Of a stretch of DNA of 50,322 nt, positions 8,001-17,700 are shown in pieces. Made by a program: the position numbers and the translations under genes. The DNA lies in IMG/VR virus record IMGVR_UViG_3300025601_000029, positions 1 through 50,322 of that record. One strand, written 5' to 3'. Below the pieces are notes generated by a model. That model saw only the letters and a list, made by a program, of their open reading frames with translations. It searched no databases and was not told the DNA's origin. The stretch's first letter is position 1; each line of letters starts with the position of its first letter. Source of the stretch: a virus.

Positions 8001-11000
8001 ATCGCCACCACGGAAGTCAGTAGGTCCTGTATAGTATGCAGATACAAAACTAGGACCGTTAGTCAACTGACTTAGGTTAGTTAGGTTATCGCTAGTGTGA
8101 ATTCTTGCAGCAGTTATGTTGGTTTCAACTGTACCAAAACTACTGTCTATACTAACCGACCAGCCGTCTACCCATTGTGTATATCCAAAATTATTGTACC
8201 CTGCTTGAAACTCTGTAACAAAAATTTGTGGGTATGACCATACTGTTCCGGTTTCTCCAATCCAGATAGCATTTTTCGTTCCGTCATGTCCGAAGCGTAC
8301 ATTAATGTTTCCGCCACCGTCAGTTTCTTGTGTAGCAAAAGTGTTATACCAGCCGCCTGGACCATAGTTGTATCCGCCTAGTTCGATACTTCTACTAGTT
8401 CCTGCACCAGTTCCACCAGCGTATTCGAAAATCTTGACAGTCATTCTCATCATTGTAGATGAACGATACTGCGGTAACCGAATTTTAATAGCACCAGTTA
8501 CTGCATTAGTTCCAGTAGCGTATGCTGCTCCTCCAGGAGCATAGATTCTTAGTGCTGATGATGTTCCAGAAGTATCAGCAAGGCCGCCGCCTGTTGTTCT
8601 TACATATTGAAATGTTGCAATGCCGCCAGCGCCGACATATCCGCCACTGTTGCCCAACTGACTTGCATCAGTTAAGTTTCCTGCGTGCCATATTTGATTT
8701 GTACCTACATACGGATTATAACCAAATGTAAATCTACCTGTAGTCGAACTTACGTCAAAGGCAGCATCTGAGCGTACTGCTACAGATCCAGTAAATCCGT
8801 TCTTCATTAAGATGAACTGGTTGGCAAGTCCGCCTGCTTTACCTATTAACCATGTGCCGCCGGTAACGTCTGCTGTAGAAGGGAGATATAGTCCGGACCA
8901 ACCACCTGGGCTAGGATTAATTCGAATACCTTCACTCCAACTGTTTCCGCCTGGGTTAATTTTTAGAGCAGGTGTTGTACCTGATCCTGCTACAATTGTT
9001 GCTCCTGCACTTGCAAAAGTTGCAAAATTACTAACAGTGCCGCCACTAGTAGCCCAAGTGTTTCCTGTTCCAAATGACAGCGTACCGTTAGCCGCTGTAA
9101 TAATATTAGGATTATTAGTGCCGCTGCTATCTTGGTTACCCATTAACAGTTTCTGTGCGCCACCAGCATTGGTAATACGGAAGTAATCTCTAACTGCACC
9201 TGTACCGTAAACATCTAATGTATACGTCGGACCAGTACCACCACCTACTGCTAGTTTGCCGCCGCCACTTGCAGCATAGACGTTGCCATTTACATAATGA
9301 TTTAGATAAACACCCTTGCCAGTAGTAGATCCATCAATAATGATCTGTCCTTCACCGTATCCTTTGATGTTAGGGGTGCTGCCGACACGATCTAGATAAA
9401 GTACATCGCTTCTTTGATCAGTTACATCATAAATTGCACTGCTTGCCAAATACCAAGTTAATGGTGCTCCTGCACTAGGTGCTGCACCGCCAGTTACATA
9501 GAAAAAGTGAGTACTACTAAAACTACCACTATTGCCACATATAACAACATAAGAATATTCTTCCCACTTGCCTGTGCCTGTATTATTAGTTAACCAGTAA
9601 CTTGTTCCGTTAGTACCGATGGCATTAGAACCCCAGTTAATTGTTCTGCCTGTTGGTAATTTCGCTGTAAAAGTTGAAACTAAAATTGCATTGGCTCTAG
9701 TACCTACGGCAAAGTTAAAACCACCAAACCCAGGACTTGCAACAGTTCCTGTATGATTAATTGTTAAAACATATCCGCTAGTAGTAGGAGCATTAATAGT
9801 TGAGTTATTTGCTGTTCGAGTAATAGTTACATTACTACCACCAGAGTTATTGTAAACATTGATGTTGTTACTTCCGCTTAAGAAGTTTTCGTCCAAGTAA
9901 CTGGGATGTTTTAGTCCGCTTCGAACACTGTGAAACGCAATAGTTGGAGAACCTTTTTGCGTGGTACCAGTAGTACTATCCCAGTTTATTTTACCGTCAA
10001 ACTGTAATGCGCCACCGATATTTAAATTTGAACCATCAAATGTTAAATTATTACTACCAGCAAATAAGTTTCCACTATCTTTATAGATAACTTGGTTTGC
10101 TCCGCCAGCACCAATACCTGCACCAGCAGCACCTTCAGGGCCTAACTCGCCAGCCATACCAAATGACACATTAGTTAATGAATTATTTGTATAGTTAAAC
10201 GAACTATCAAAATATAATGCAGTTCCCATTATACGGGAAACTTCTCTCTGCATTACTCCGTCTTTGTAATACCTTACAAAATATCCATCGTAAGTAATTT
10301 GAAATTCTGTTGAAGTAGTATATGTTCCCCAACTACCTGCTACACTTGCTCCGCTTTCATAAATTGCAACAGAACCGTTATTCATGTAGTATGAATAATC
10401 AATTGAAGAGAAACTTGCATTTGCAGCAGGATCACTGTTTAAACCAAACATCACACGATAAGTAGCAGTCCCGCCTGCTCTTGCTGCAACTGCGGCACCT
10501 CTTACAAATCCTTCTGCTGAATATACATGAACATCCCAAGCACCGTTTGATCCACCAGTTTTTGTAAACACTGTATAATCAGTAGATGATACTCCTGTTC
10601 CTAAAATAGGAGTCCATGTTCCTGCTCCTCTAGGACCTGTAGCACCGGTTGATCCATTAAAACCAGTTGCGCCCGTAGTGCCGCCGACTCCGCTCGGTCC
10701 TGTAGCACCGGTTGTTCCCTGTAAACCAGTTGCACCAGTAGCACCTGTAGTTCCAGTATAACCAGTTGCTCCTGTCGAACCTTGGTTTCCTGCGCCACCG
10801 GCTGAGCCGCTTGCTCCCTGAGGACCTGTAGCACCTGTTGATCCTTGGTTACCCTGAATACCGGTAGCACCAGTAGCACCGTCATTACCTGTATTACCGC
10901 CCGGACCAGTTGCACCTGTTGATCCGAATGCACCTGTTTGCCCAGTAGCGCCTGTTGTTCCGTTTAGGCCGGCAACTGAAAATTTCCAAGAACTGTAAGT

Positions 11001-11693
11001 TTGGCCCGGAAAACCTGCTACTGAATCTACACTAACAGTTATGTTTAATCCCACAATACCCGTAACAGTACCTTGAATATAGTTTGTAGGAACTGCTGTA
11101 GAAGTAATTTGTACTCGGCCGCCAATTACATAAGCATTTGCTTTGTTAACAGTAAAAGTTCTAGTACCTACTGCTGTTGGATGACTAGTTGTAGATGTAA
11201 CATCGTACCCCAATCCGCTAGCACCTGTTGCTCCTGCTGAACCTGCGCCGCCTGCAGCGCCCGTAGCACCAATGCCGCCTGTTGCACCAGTAAATCCTGT
11301 AGCACCGGTTGCTCCTGTAGCACCAGTAAATCCTGTAGCACCGGTTGAGCCTGCGTTACCTACTGTACCGCTTAACCCAGTTGAACCAATAGGACCTGTA
11401 GCACCGGTAGATCCGTTTGCTCCTGCTGCGCCGCTTGCGCCCACTGGGCCAGTAGCGCCAGTTGCTCCGCTTGCACCAATAGGACCAGTAGCACCGGTAG
11501 CACCGTCTACACCTGCTACGCCGCTTGCGCCGGTGCCAGGAGGCACAAATTCTAATGTGCCTGTGTTATCTGCTAATACTAGTTGCCAACCGCTGGTATT
11601 AGCAGTATCAGGTAATGTTAAGGTAACAGTGCCCGTTGACGGCGATTTAAGCGTTACGCTGCCTGGTGTGTTGGTATCAAAATTTATTGCCAT
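5055..11693 (-). CDS. Giant collagen-like tail fibre with C-terminal S74 chaperone domain
   Basis: A 2212-residue fibre protein, probably a trimeric adhesin. Residues 1-54 are a short beta domain. Residues 55-162 and 242-358 are Gly-X-Y repeats dominated by GATGATG, with Pro only in the X position; a 79-residue beta insert separates them. The middle carries five copies of LTNLSQLTNGPxF roughly every 115 residues and Trp/Gly-rich repeats such as GxWKFRFNSG. The last 116 residues match the intramolecular chaperone of endosialidase family (peptidase S74). They begin with SDRRLKQDI at S2097, the Ser-Asp...Leu-Lys motif used for self-cleavage in this family, continue through ETALIAQEVQEILP and end in a coiled coil (IKDLKAEIEELKEKI). 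An exact TATAAATA late-promoter match lies 22 bases upstream of the start; the ribosome binding site is weak. Confidence 0.85.
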   Translation of the reverse strand: MAINFDTNTPGSVTLKSPSTGTVTLTLPDTANTSGWQLVLADNTGTLEFVPPGTGASGVAGVDGATGATGPIGASGATGATGPVGASGAAGANGSTGATGPIGSTGLSGTVGNAGSTGATGFTGATGATGATGFTGATGGIGATGAAGGAGSAGATGASGLGYDVTSTTSHPTAVGTRTFTVNKANAYVIGGRVQITSTAVPTNYIQGTVTGIVGLNITVSVDSVAGFPGQTYSSWKFSVAGLNGTTGATGQTGAFGSTGATGPGGNTGNDGATGATGIQGNQGSTGATGPQGASGSAGGAGNQGSTGATGYTGTTGATGATGLQGTTGATGPSGVGGTTGATGFNGSTGATGPRGAGTWTPILGTGVSSTDYTVFTKTGGSNGAWDVHVYSAEGFVRGAAVAARAGGTATYRVMFGLNSDPAANASFSSIDYSYYMNNGSVAIYESGASVAGSWGTYTTSTEFQITYDGYFVRYYKDGVMQREVSRIMGTALYFDSSFNYTNNSLTNVSFGMAGELGPEGAAGAGIGAGGANQVIYKDSGNLFAGSNNLTFDGSNLNIGGALQFDGKINWDSTTGTTQKGSPTIAFHSVRSGLKHPSYLDENFLSGSNNINVYNNSGGSNVTITRTANNSTINAPTTSGYVLTINHTGTVASPGFGGFNFAVGTRANAILVSTFTAKLPTGRTINWGSNAIGTNGTSYWLTNNTGTGKWEEYSYVVICGNSGSFSSTHFFYVTGGAAPSAGAPLTWYLASSAIYDVTDQRSDVLYLDRVGSTPNIKGYGEGQIIIDGSTTGKGVYLNHYVNGNVYAASGGGKLAVGGGTGPTYTLDVYGTGAVRDYFRITNAGGAQKLLMGNQDSSGTNNPNIITAANGTLSFGTGNTWATSGGTVSNFATFASAGATIVAGSGTTPALKINPGGNSWSEGIRINPSPGGWSGLYLPSTADVTGGTWLIGKAGGLANQFILMKNGFTGSVAVRSDAAFDVSSTTGRFTFGYNPYVGTNQIWHAGNLTDASQLGNSGGYVGAGGIATFQYVRTTGGGLADTSGTSSALRIYAPGGAAYATGTNAVTGAIKIRLPQYRSSTMMRMTVKIFEYAGGTGAGTSRSIELGGYNYGPGGWYNTFATQETDGGGNINVRFGHDGTKNAIWIGETGTVWSYPQIFVTEFQAGYNNFGYTQWVDGWSVSIDSSFGTVETNITAARIHTSDNLTNLSQLTNGPSFVSAYYTGPTDFRGGDHMFTSEGTGASTINNSTYALQVGPFNNRITTANSYYGGIAFNHLLNYSGGTLNDDSTSYNTSPHAWIGLRLHDTPGSERSFLVFATKPGTGTSNAGADIPNERMTIDPVNGYVGINVPDPTHRLHVNGDVRFQGNSRAYFGPNSTWGADLIIGGNGRTDATKSTVAATNGNLHIDAANGYDLYLNYYSGRPIYARGSNTNWDSGNLSNLSQLTNGPGFITSSGSAGSISGVTIDRIVYGQNSTKTTETGLTQALSSGFYNAYNNGTPTGTWYTAIHVRHTNTGNNYGGQIAMSFYNDGDIYNRRIENGSYSTWRKIWNNFNLTNLSQLTNGPGFLGKFGNTYYQLDTWLQGTGTHGLYFPSSGAGTHFHPNPATYGSFLVQGSKNGYWGQMYLTSTGQQGMMTSGNLVGWYNHSGGWKFRFNSGDVFYVYSASNGGGSARTVWHNGNLTNLSQLTNGPGFVTGASQSLSYRGAITGGSQTEGVLNSGWYTVNESGYGTFLFHMGGATSSTRSVQMYFHYDDRMWIRTGRNSETQWDGVGRYSRLVWTNGSLTNLSQLTNGPGFVSSGSSPTFQEVYVNGWFRNNTSGNGLYNQGNANHWYASAGNYWDTGLTTSGGIRLRIGYNGTVRGHLYCDTSSNSGLLNQSGSWKVRVNGSDTEIYDLLYWNDGRGYIFYDRNNTGYYVDPASTSNLNVINNEGQYGRWWEPKGVGGNSGNGGHAYRIFQEGGGWGFPYPDLRIAFHTGIKFGANTSYEGMRFYTDYDMSSRVMQVNGGSNYIYMDRWINVAGSQGIFSGTNGAHFYPNNATYGAWRVDGTRNGWCGIHFTTSVALMMNNNDGGIHREGDGWKFYFSGNNIYARGEVTAYWSDRRLKQDITPLTKGSGLELIDKLVPSHFVWNALAREVNPEFKEGQEETALIAQEVQEILPIAVAENKAGRRAGKGSSMESYLTVKYDKITPYLIQAIKDLKAEIEELKEKINGSN
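6311..8081 (-). repeat. Five LTNLSQLTNGPxF repeats in the collagen-like fibre
   Basis: Near-identical stretches of about 35 bases begin at about 6311, 6621, 6999, 7347 and 8048. They encode LSQLTNGPGF or LSQLTNGPSF, spaced about 310-380 bases (700 between the last two, as if one copy is lost). A degenerate copy (DASQLGNSGGY) lies near 8650. Confidence 0.8.
10620..11531 (-). repeat. Collagen-like Gly-X-Y coding repeats
   Basis: Two uninterrupted Gly-X-Y blocks (11208-11531 and 10620-10970) coding mainly for GATGATG and GSTGATGP units, separated by a 79-residue non-collagen insert. The DNA is a degenerate 9-base repeat, giving Pro-rich artefact frames on the other strand. Confidence 0.88.
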
Positions 11694-11714
11694 AGTTTTC
11701 TAACTCTTATCCAA

Positions 11715-11722
11715 TATTTATA
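11715..11722 (-). promoter_or_regulatory. Late promoter TATAAATA before the collagen-like fibre
   Basis: Exact T4-type late promoter octamer in the 38-base gap between the 2114- and 2212-residue fibre genes, 22 bases from the ATG at 11693. The exact match and intergenic position make it a strong candidate for starting the collagen-like fibre transcript. Confidence 0.75.
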
Positions 11723-11731
11723 TGTTTATTT

Positions 11732-14700
11732 TTAGGTAGTTACTTCTACAGTATCTACTCTTGCAACGAATCTAACAAAATTACTGTCATGGCCTTTTGC
11801 ACTAACTTGCAAAGACCCATTTGCAGTGTCTGCTACAACTTCAACATCGTACCCAGTTAAACTTGACCATATTTTAGTTTTGTTTACAATTCTCATATTA
11901 GTCGATCCTGCACCAGTATCTCTAGTAATAACTCCGTTAAATTCCCACGCACCGCCATTGCTCGAAGCAGTTGCTCTTGCAGTCACTAACACTTTAAAAG
12001 TGTAAGAAGAATTGTCAAGCAAAGTTATTTGATTAGTAGTTCCTACTATTCCTTCATCAGTTGTTAATGCAATAAGTGATGTAGTTCCTAAAGATTTTCG
12101 TAAAACATATGTACCTGCTTGGGCGTCGCCGGCTGTTGTGAATGATCCGCTAGCATAAATGTTAGCATTTTTAACTCCTCTTGTTTCTGCACCAGGTCCA
12201 ACAACAATGTTAGAACCTACTGCCAAGCCGCCGCCAACAACTACTGCGCCGTCTACTGAACTAGTTGCTTCTGTAGTGTTAGTAAGTTTAACTGCGCCGT
12301 TGGCTTCGAGAGTTGTAAATCTTGCTGTGCTAGATGTTACACTACCGACCGGAGTGTTTTGTAAACTACCGGCAGATAAATCGCCAGTCATTACAACGTC
12401 GCCGTCATCTTTAACAGTGACTCTATCTTGCGGTGTGTTACTACCTGTTCTAATTACAAAATCGCCATCGCCACTTGCACGCCTAACGCCACCAATTTCC
12501 GGACCGTATGCTGCTGTTGTGCTTGTACGAAATTTAATAAATGCGCCGCCATCTAAATTTGAAACGTCGTTTGCATTAACTGCTTGTAATTCTACATAAT
12601 TTCTATAAGTACCCGGGGTTCCTCTAAATGGTAAGAATAAATTTGCATTCGAATCAGATGCTGCAGGAAGTTCTGCACCTAAAATTGCATTGTTTACAAT
12701 AAATGCGCTCTTACTTAGAATTGTATCTCCTGATACCTTAAATGCACCATTTTCAGTTGCATTTGATGCAGTAGTTACATTTCCAATAATTATATTAAAC
12801 GCAGTTTGATTACCTCGTTCAGTAACAGAATGAAGCGTACTTGTGTTCCATATTGTAACTTCACCTGCATTTGCACTAACTGCGGTATCTGTTCCTGCAT
12901 ACAATGCTTCTACATATCCGCTACCGCCTCCACCGCCTGATGTGAGAACTTGATTGCCGTTAACAAAAATTGCATCTTTAACATACAATGCTCCACCAAT
13001 GCCGACACCGCCATCTACAGTTAAAGCGCCAGTTGATGTATTTGAAGCAACTGTGTTATTTGTTAAGGACAATCCACCAAACTGTGCTAATCCAAATGAG
13101 CCCGTGTTGGAGAATAGTGCAGGAAATTCTTGAACTCCTTCTGGGTAAACATCTGTTTTATACACAAGCGTTTGTGTAGCATTGTCCATACCTAAGAAGG
13201 CATGATTGTCGTAGAATATGTTTTCAGTAGCAGTAGTATTGTAGTGCATCAATATACCACGATCTAAACCATCATTAACACCTAAATTGCTGTTGTCTAT
13301 TCCTGCACCTACTCCGATTACCGGATCAGTAATTACAGTTTGAGTTGAATTTACATAAGTCTGCTTACCGTATACCTGTAGATTGCCGTAAACAGCAGCA
13401 TTACCGCCAACAATTAAATTCTTAGCAACTCCGGCGCCACCGCCAACAATTAATGCCCCGGCAGTGGAAGTATTAGCATCTGTAGTGTTAGTAATGCTTA
13501 TTGCGTTATCAGTTGTTGCACCTCTATTAGTTACTGATTGCAATGTACTAGTGCTCCAAATTGTCACAGTACCAGTTGATCTACTTACACTTGTATCTGT
13601 ACCTGCGGTTAGAGTTTGTACACCTAAGTTAGTAATTGTAACGATACCTGTTGCTGAACTTATTCCAATGTACGCACTACCAACAGCAGCAATAACACCT
13701 GCATTATTAATTGTAAAACTTGTTGCTGTTCCAATACCAATTTCGTCAGTGATTGTAATACCAGGTCCAGAATTAGGATTAATCTTAGTTACAACACGCT
13801 GGCCGTCGTCATACAATGCTGCGGCCCATAAACTCTTTGCAACGCCAACGCCGCCGGCAACAGTTAATACTCCTGTAGTTTCGTTGCTTGCATCAGATAC
13901 ATCATTTATTTGTGCGCTACCGTCAACTTGTAAATTAGTTCCAACAATTGCAAAATTAGTATACAAACTATCACTTGCGATGCCGCCTCCCTGAACAATT
14001 AATGCTGCGGTTGCAGTATTGCTTGCTGCTGTATCATTTTGTATAGTAACTATATTTGTTGTAGTTGACCATCTGTTGGTTACATCTTGTAATGTGTCAA
14101 TTGATTCAATTATTACTGCGCCAGTTGTCGTAGATATTGATATTCCTGAACCAGTAGTTAATGACGTTACACCAAACGCACCTAAGTTTGCACTAGTAAT
14201 TACTTGGCTGTTATTTGAGAAAATATTTGCTGCGTAAATGTTGCCGCCAAACCCGGCGCCGCCTGCTACGACTAATGCTCCTGATCCGCTGTTAGTTGCA
14301 TTTACTGTTCCGTTAATATATACTACACTTGTATCAGTAAATACCACTGCTAAAGAAGAACCGATAGTTAGTTGTCCTACTGATGTAATTCCTAAATTAC
14401 TTCCACCAGTAATATCTAAATTTGATGTTGCATTAATTAACGATGATATACCATTCAAAGTTAATTGTCCGATATTGCTTGTAATTTCACCTTCTACATT
14501 TAGATCTTGACCAATGCCAACGCCGCCTACTACTAACAATGCACCTGTTGATGTATCAATAGATGATTGATTGGATAGTACAGTTGTAATTCCAGCAATG
14601 TTTAAATTTTCACCGATACCAGCGCCACCTGTTACAATTAAATCGCCAGTAGTTTCTGATACTGAAGAATTGCCACCGATAAAATATCCAACATTTGCAA

Positions 14701-17700
14701 ATATTTGACTTGCATTTAAATTACCACCAACTCCAACACCTCCGGAAACAACTACTGAACCGTTATCTGTTGCAGTAGATTCTTCAGTATTAGTAAATGT
14801 TATAATGTGACTAGTAGAACTTCCCCTAGACGTTACTGTTTCTAAAGTAGAAGTGCTCCATACGTAAACAATACCTGTTTGGCTGCTAACAGCAGTGTCA
14901 GTTCCTGCATATAGTGCAGTAATACCTAATGCACCAATTGTGCCTTCTGTAACAACTAACGCACCGTTAGAATAAATGTCTTCTGCGTGTATATCTTGAC
15001 CTACACCTAGTCCGCCTGTAATTACTACAGCACCAGTTATAGTATTAAATGAATTTGTAGTATTTGTAAAGTAGACAATTTGGTCAGTTTGACTTCCTCT
15101 ACTAGTTACTGATTGTAAAGTAGAAGTATTTGTAAAAGTTACTATTCCTATATTAACGTCTACATCAATGTCTTCTCCGCCAATTGCTTCAGTTACTGCA
15201 TATTGATTTATAGTTCCAGTAGTAACTACTTGAGTATTTTGTACATACAACTCACCGGCAATACTGCCGCCGCCTTTAACTACTAGTGCGCCGTCACTAG
15301 GAGACCCAGGAGTTAATAATTCTAAATATAGACGACCAAATTTTGCACCGCCGTAACTTCCTAATGAAGAGAAGTCAGGATCTAATGAAGTAAGTGTTCC
15401 GTTAGCAACTCCAACTTTGTAAACAAGATCCTCAGAAGCATTGTCCATACCAAAGAAACTTCTAGTATAACTTGCTACACTTTGAGTGGGCGATGTGTTG
15501 TAATGAAATAATAATCCTCGATCCCATCCATCATTAATTTCAATATCAGTATTATCTGCTCCAGTACCTAAATCTAATACAGGATCGCTGATACTTGTTT
15601 GAGTACTATTAACTGTAGTAGTTAATCCTTTAACTATTAAATTTCCAGCAACAGTTGCATTTCCTCCAACATATAAATCTTTTGCAAGACCAATGCCGCC
15701 ACTAACGACAATAGCACCAGTAGTAGTACTAGTACTGTTTGCTACACTAGTTGCTAAAAATTGTCCTGTAAAGTTTAAGCCGCCATTTACTTGTAAATCA
15801 CTTTCAATTGTAGTTAAACTTCCATTAGGATCTAAAATTAAGTTGCCGCTAATAGTTTGTATTCTATTGCCGCCAAGCAACAGCGATCCTACTGAAATGC
15901 TACTAGGTTGTACAACAACAGCATTAACACCGTCACTAACTGTTAAACTAGATAACGGGCCTAACCGGAAGTTAGCAGTTCCAAAGTCAACGTTACCTGT
16001 ACGTTGATTAATACGGAATTCAGGTCCAACTCTAAAATCTCCAATATGGTCAACTGTTTGATAGTATACCTTAGCACCATTTAGACTAATAATTTCATTT
16101 GCTTGAACTGCTAAAGTAGCGTCATTGGATAGATCTTTTCCTGATCCAATATAACTCATGTTAAATGCAATTGCTTTTAGGTCAACACCTTCACCATCTG
16201 CGTATATACCGTAGTTGCCGTAACAGACTGCAGAACCAATTGAGCGCAATTCACCGCCAAATTGTCTATAGTCTGCAAGAATAATAGCCTGCGCACTAGC
16301 AATTACTGAATCTTCACTTGTTGCAGTTGTTGTGTAAACATTTTGAGAACCTTGGCCGTCATCTTTAATATCAATGCTTGTATCTGCACCATCACCGTGG
16401 ATTAGAACAGTAGTGCTGATGTCAGAATTAAAAGAAATTGTTAACGGAGTAAAGCCGGCTGTATATCTAGCAACTGAACTTACTCGTGCTTCGTCAATAT
16501 AACCTCTAATTGAGTTGCTAGCAACTCCAGTTTTACCACCAATTGTTAAACTTTCACCGTTTGTAGTATTTGCAGTAGAAGTATCGGTCGCTTCTAATCC
16601 TCCGTCTACAAACAAGTATAAATTATTTCCAGTATCTCTTGATAAGGCAACGTGGTACCAAGTGCCTGTGCTCAATACACTAGTACCTGTCATTAATGTA
16701 CTACTATGTTGACCAGTTACTTTATTAGCAGAGTCGATATATAAACCAAATTCAGTGGCTACAGTAGTACCTTTGTTAAAGATCTGTTGTGTTCTACCAC
16801 CTTGATCTAAAAATACCCATGCTTCTAATGTATATGCACCTGTACCATATTGAAGATCGGCATCACTAACAATGTCTAATAAATCACCATCTGTTGTAAA
16901 ATGCACAGATCCGTTACCAATTTTACGCTGAAAACTGCTGATTTCAGTGTTGCCGTAAACGTTAACAACTTTTCCAGCACGGTCTGCTGACTCAATAAAT
17001 CCAGATGCTTTTCCATCGATGTAGATATAATCAGAATCTACAGCAGCAATTTCACCACTAGCAACTACGGTTCCTGTAGAACCTTTGTAGTATAAGAAAT
17101 CACCTACAGCAAATGTGCCTGTAGTATTAGCGAGACGTAATTTAGTTTGACCTGCTCCGCCCCAACCTTCTGATCCACTTTCAAAGTGAATACCTTTTTC
17201 GCTGAAGTAACTAAATCCGTTTAGTAATTCAACTCTAGTTCCGTTAGTTGCGTAGATAGCAGTAGAACTAGGAGTAATAAACGTGGCTTCGTTGAATAAA
17301 AATGCTGCTTCTAATGAAGATTTATCAACTTGACTTCCATCTAAGTATGCGCCGCCGCCTGCGTCGTTGCTATCGTATCCATACGGATCGTTAGCAGTAG
17401 GGTTTGAACCTCTTGTAATTACGGAAAAACGCTCAACGTAAGGACTGCGTGTTGTAATTTTTGCATTAGGAGCATAAGCAAATGCATAACCAGGTTTATA
17501 AAAACTTGTAATAGCAAAGTCGCTGATAGTTGTTTCGCCGTCTAGCAAAAAACCCGTAAAAGTATTTGTAGCAGTAGTAGGACGAACTGTTACTTGACGA
17601 AGTCCTGCTCCTTTAACAGCAGTACCTGTTGATACATATAACGGAAATTCTTCTACGTACACACCTGCGTGTAAACTAACATCTGCACCCTGACCAGTAG

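Noticed and set aside
6311-8081. Regularly spaced short repeats resembling a CRISPR array
   Set aside because: Spacing is 310-700 bases, the repeats are in frame in a coding region, and there are no spacers of uniform length or cas genes.
11272-11703. Plus-strand ORF of 143 codons, Pro/Val/Ala-rich (PVAPVAP repeats)
   Set aside because: It is the antisense of the Gly-X-Y collagen-like repeats of the 2212-residue fibre; the repeat itself keeps the frame open. No ribosome binding site.
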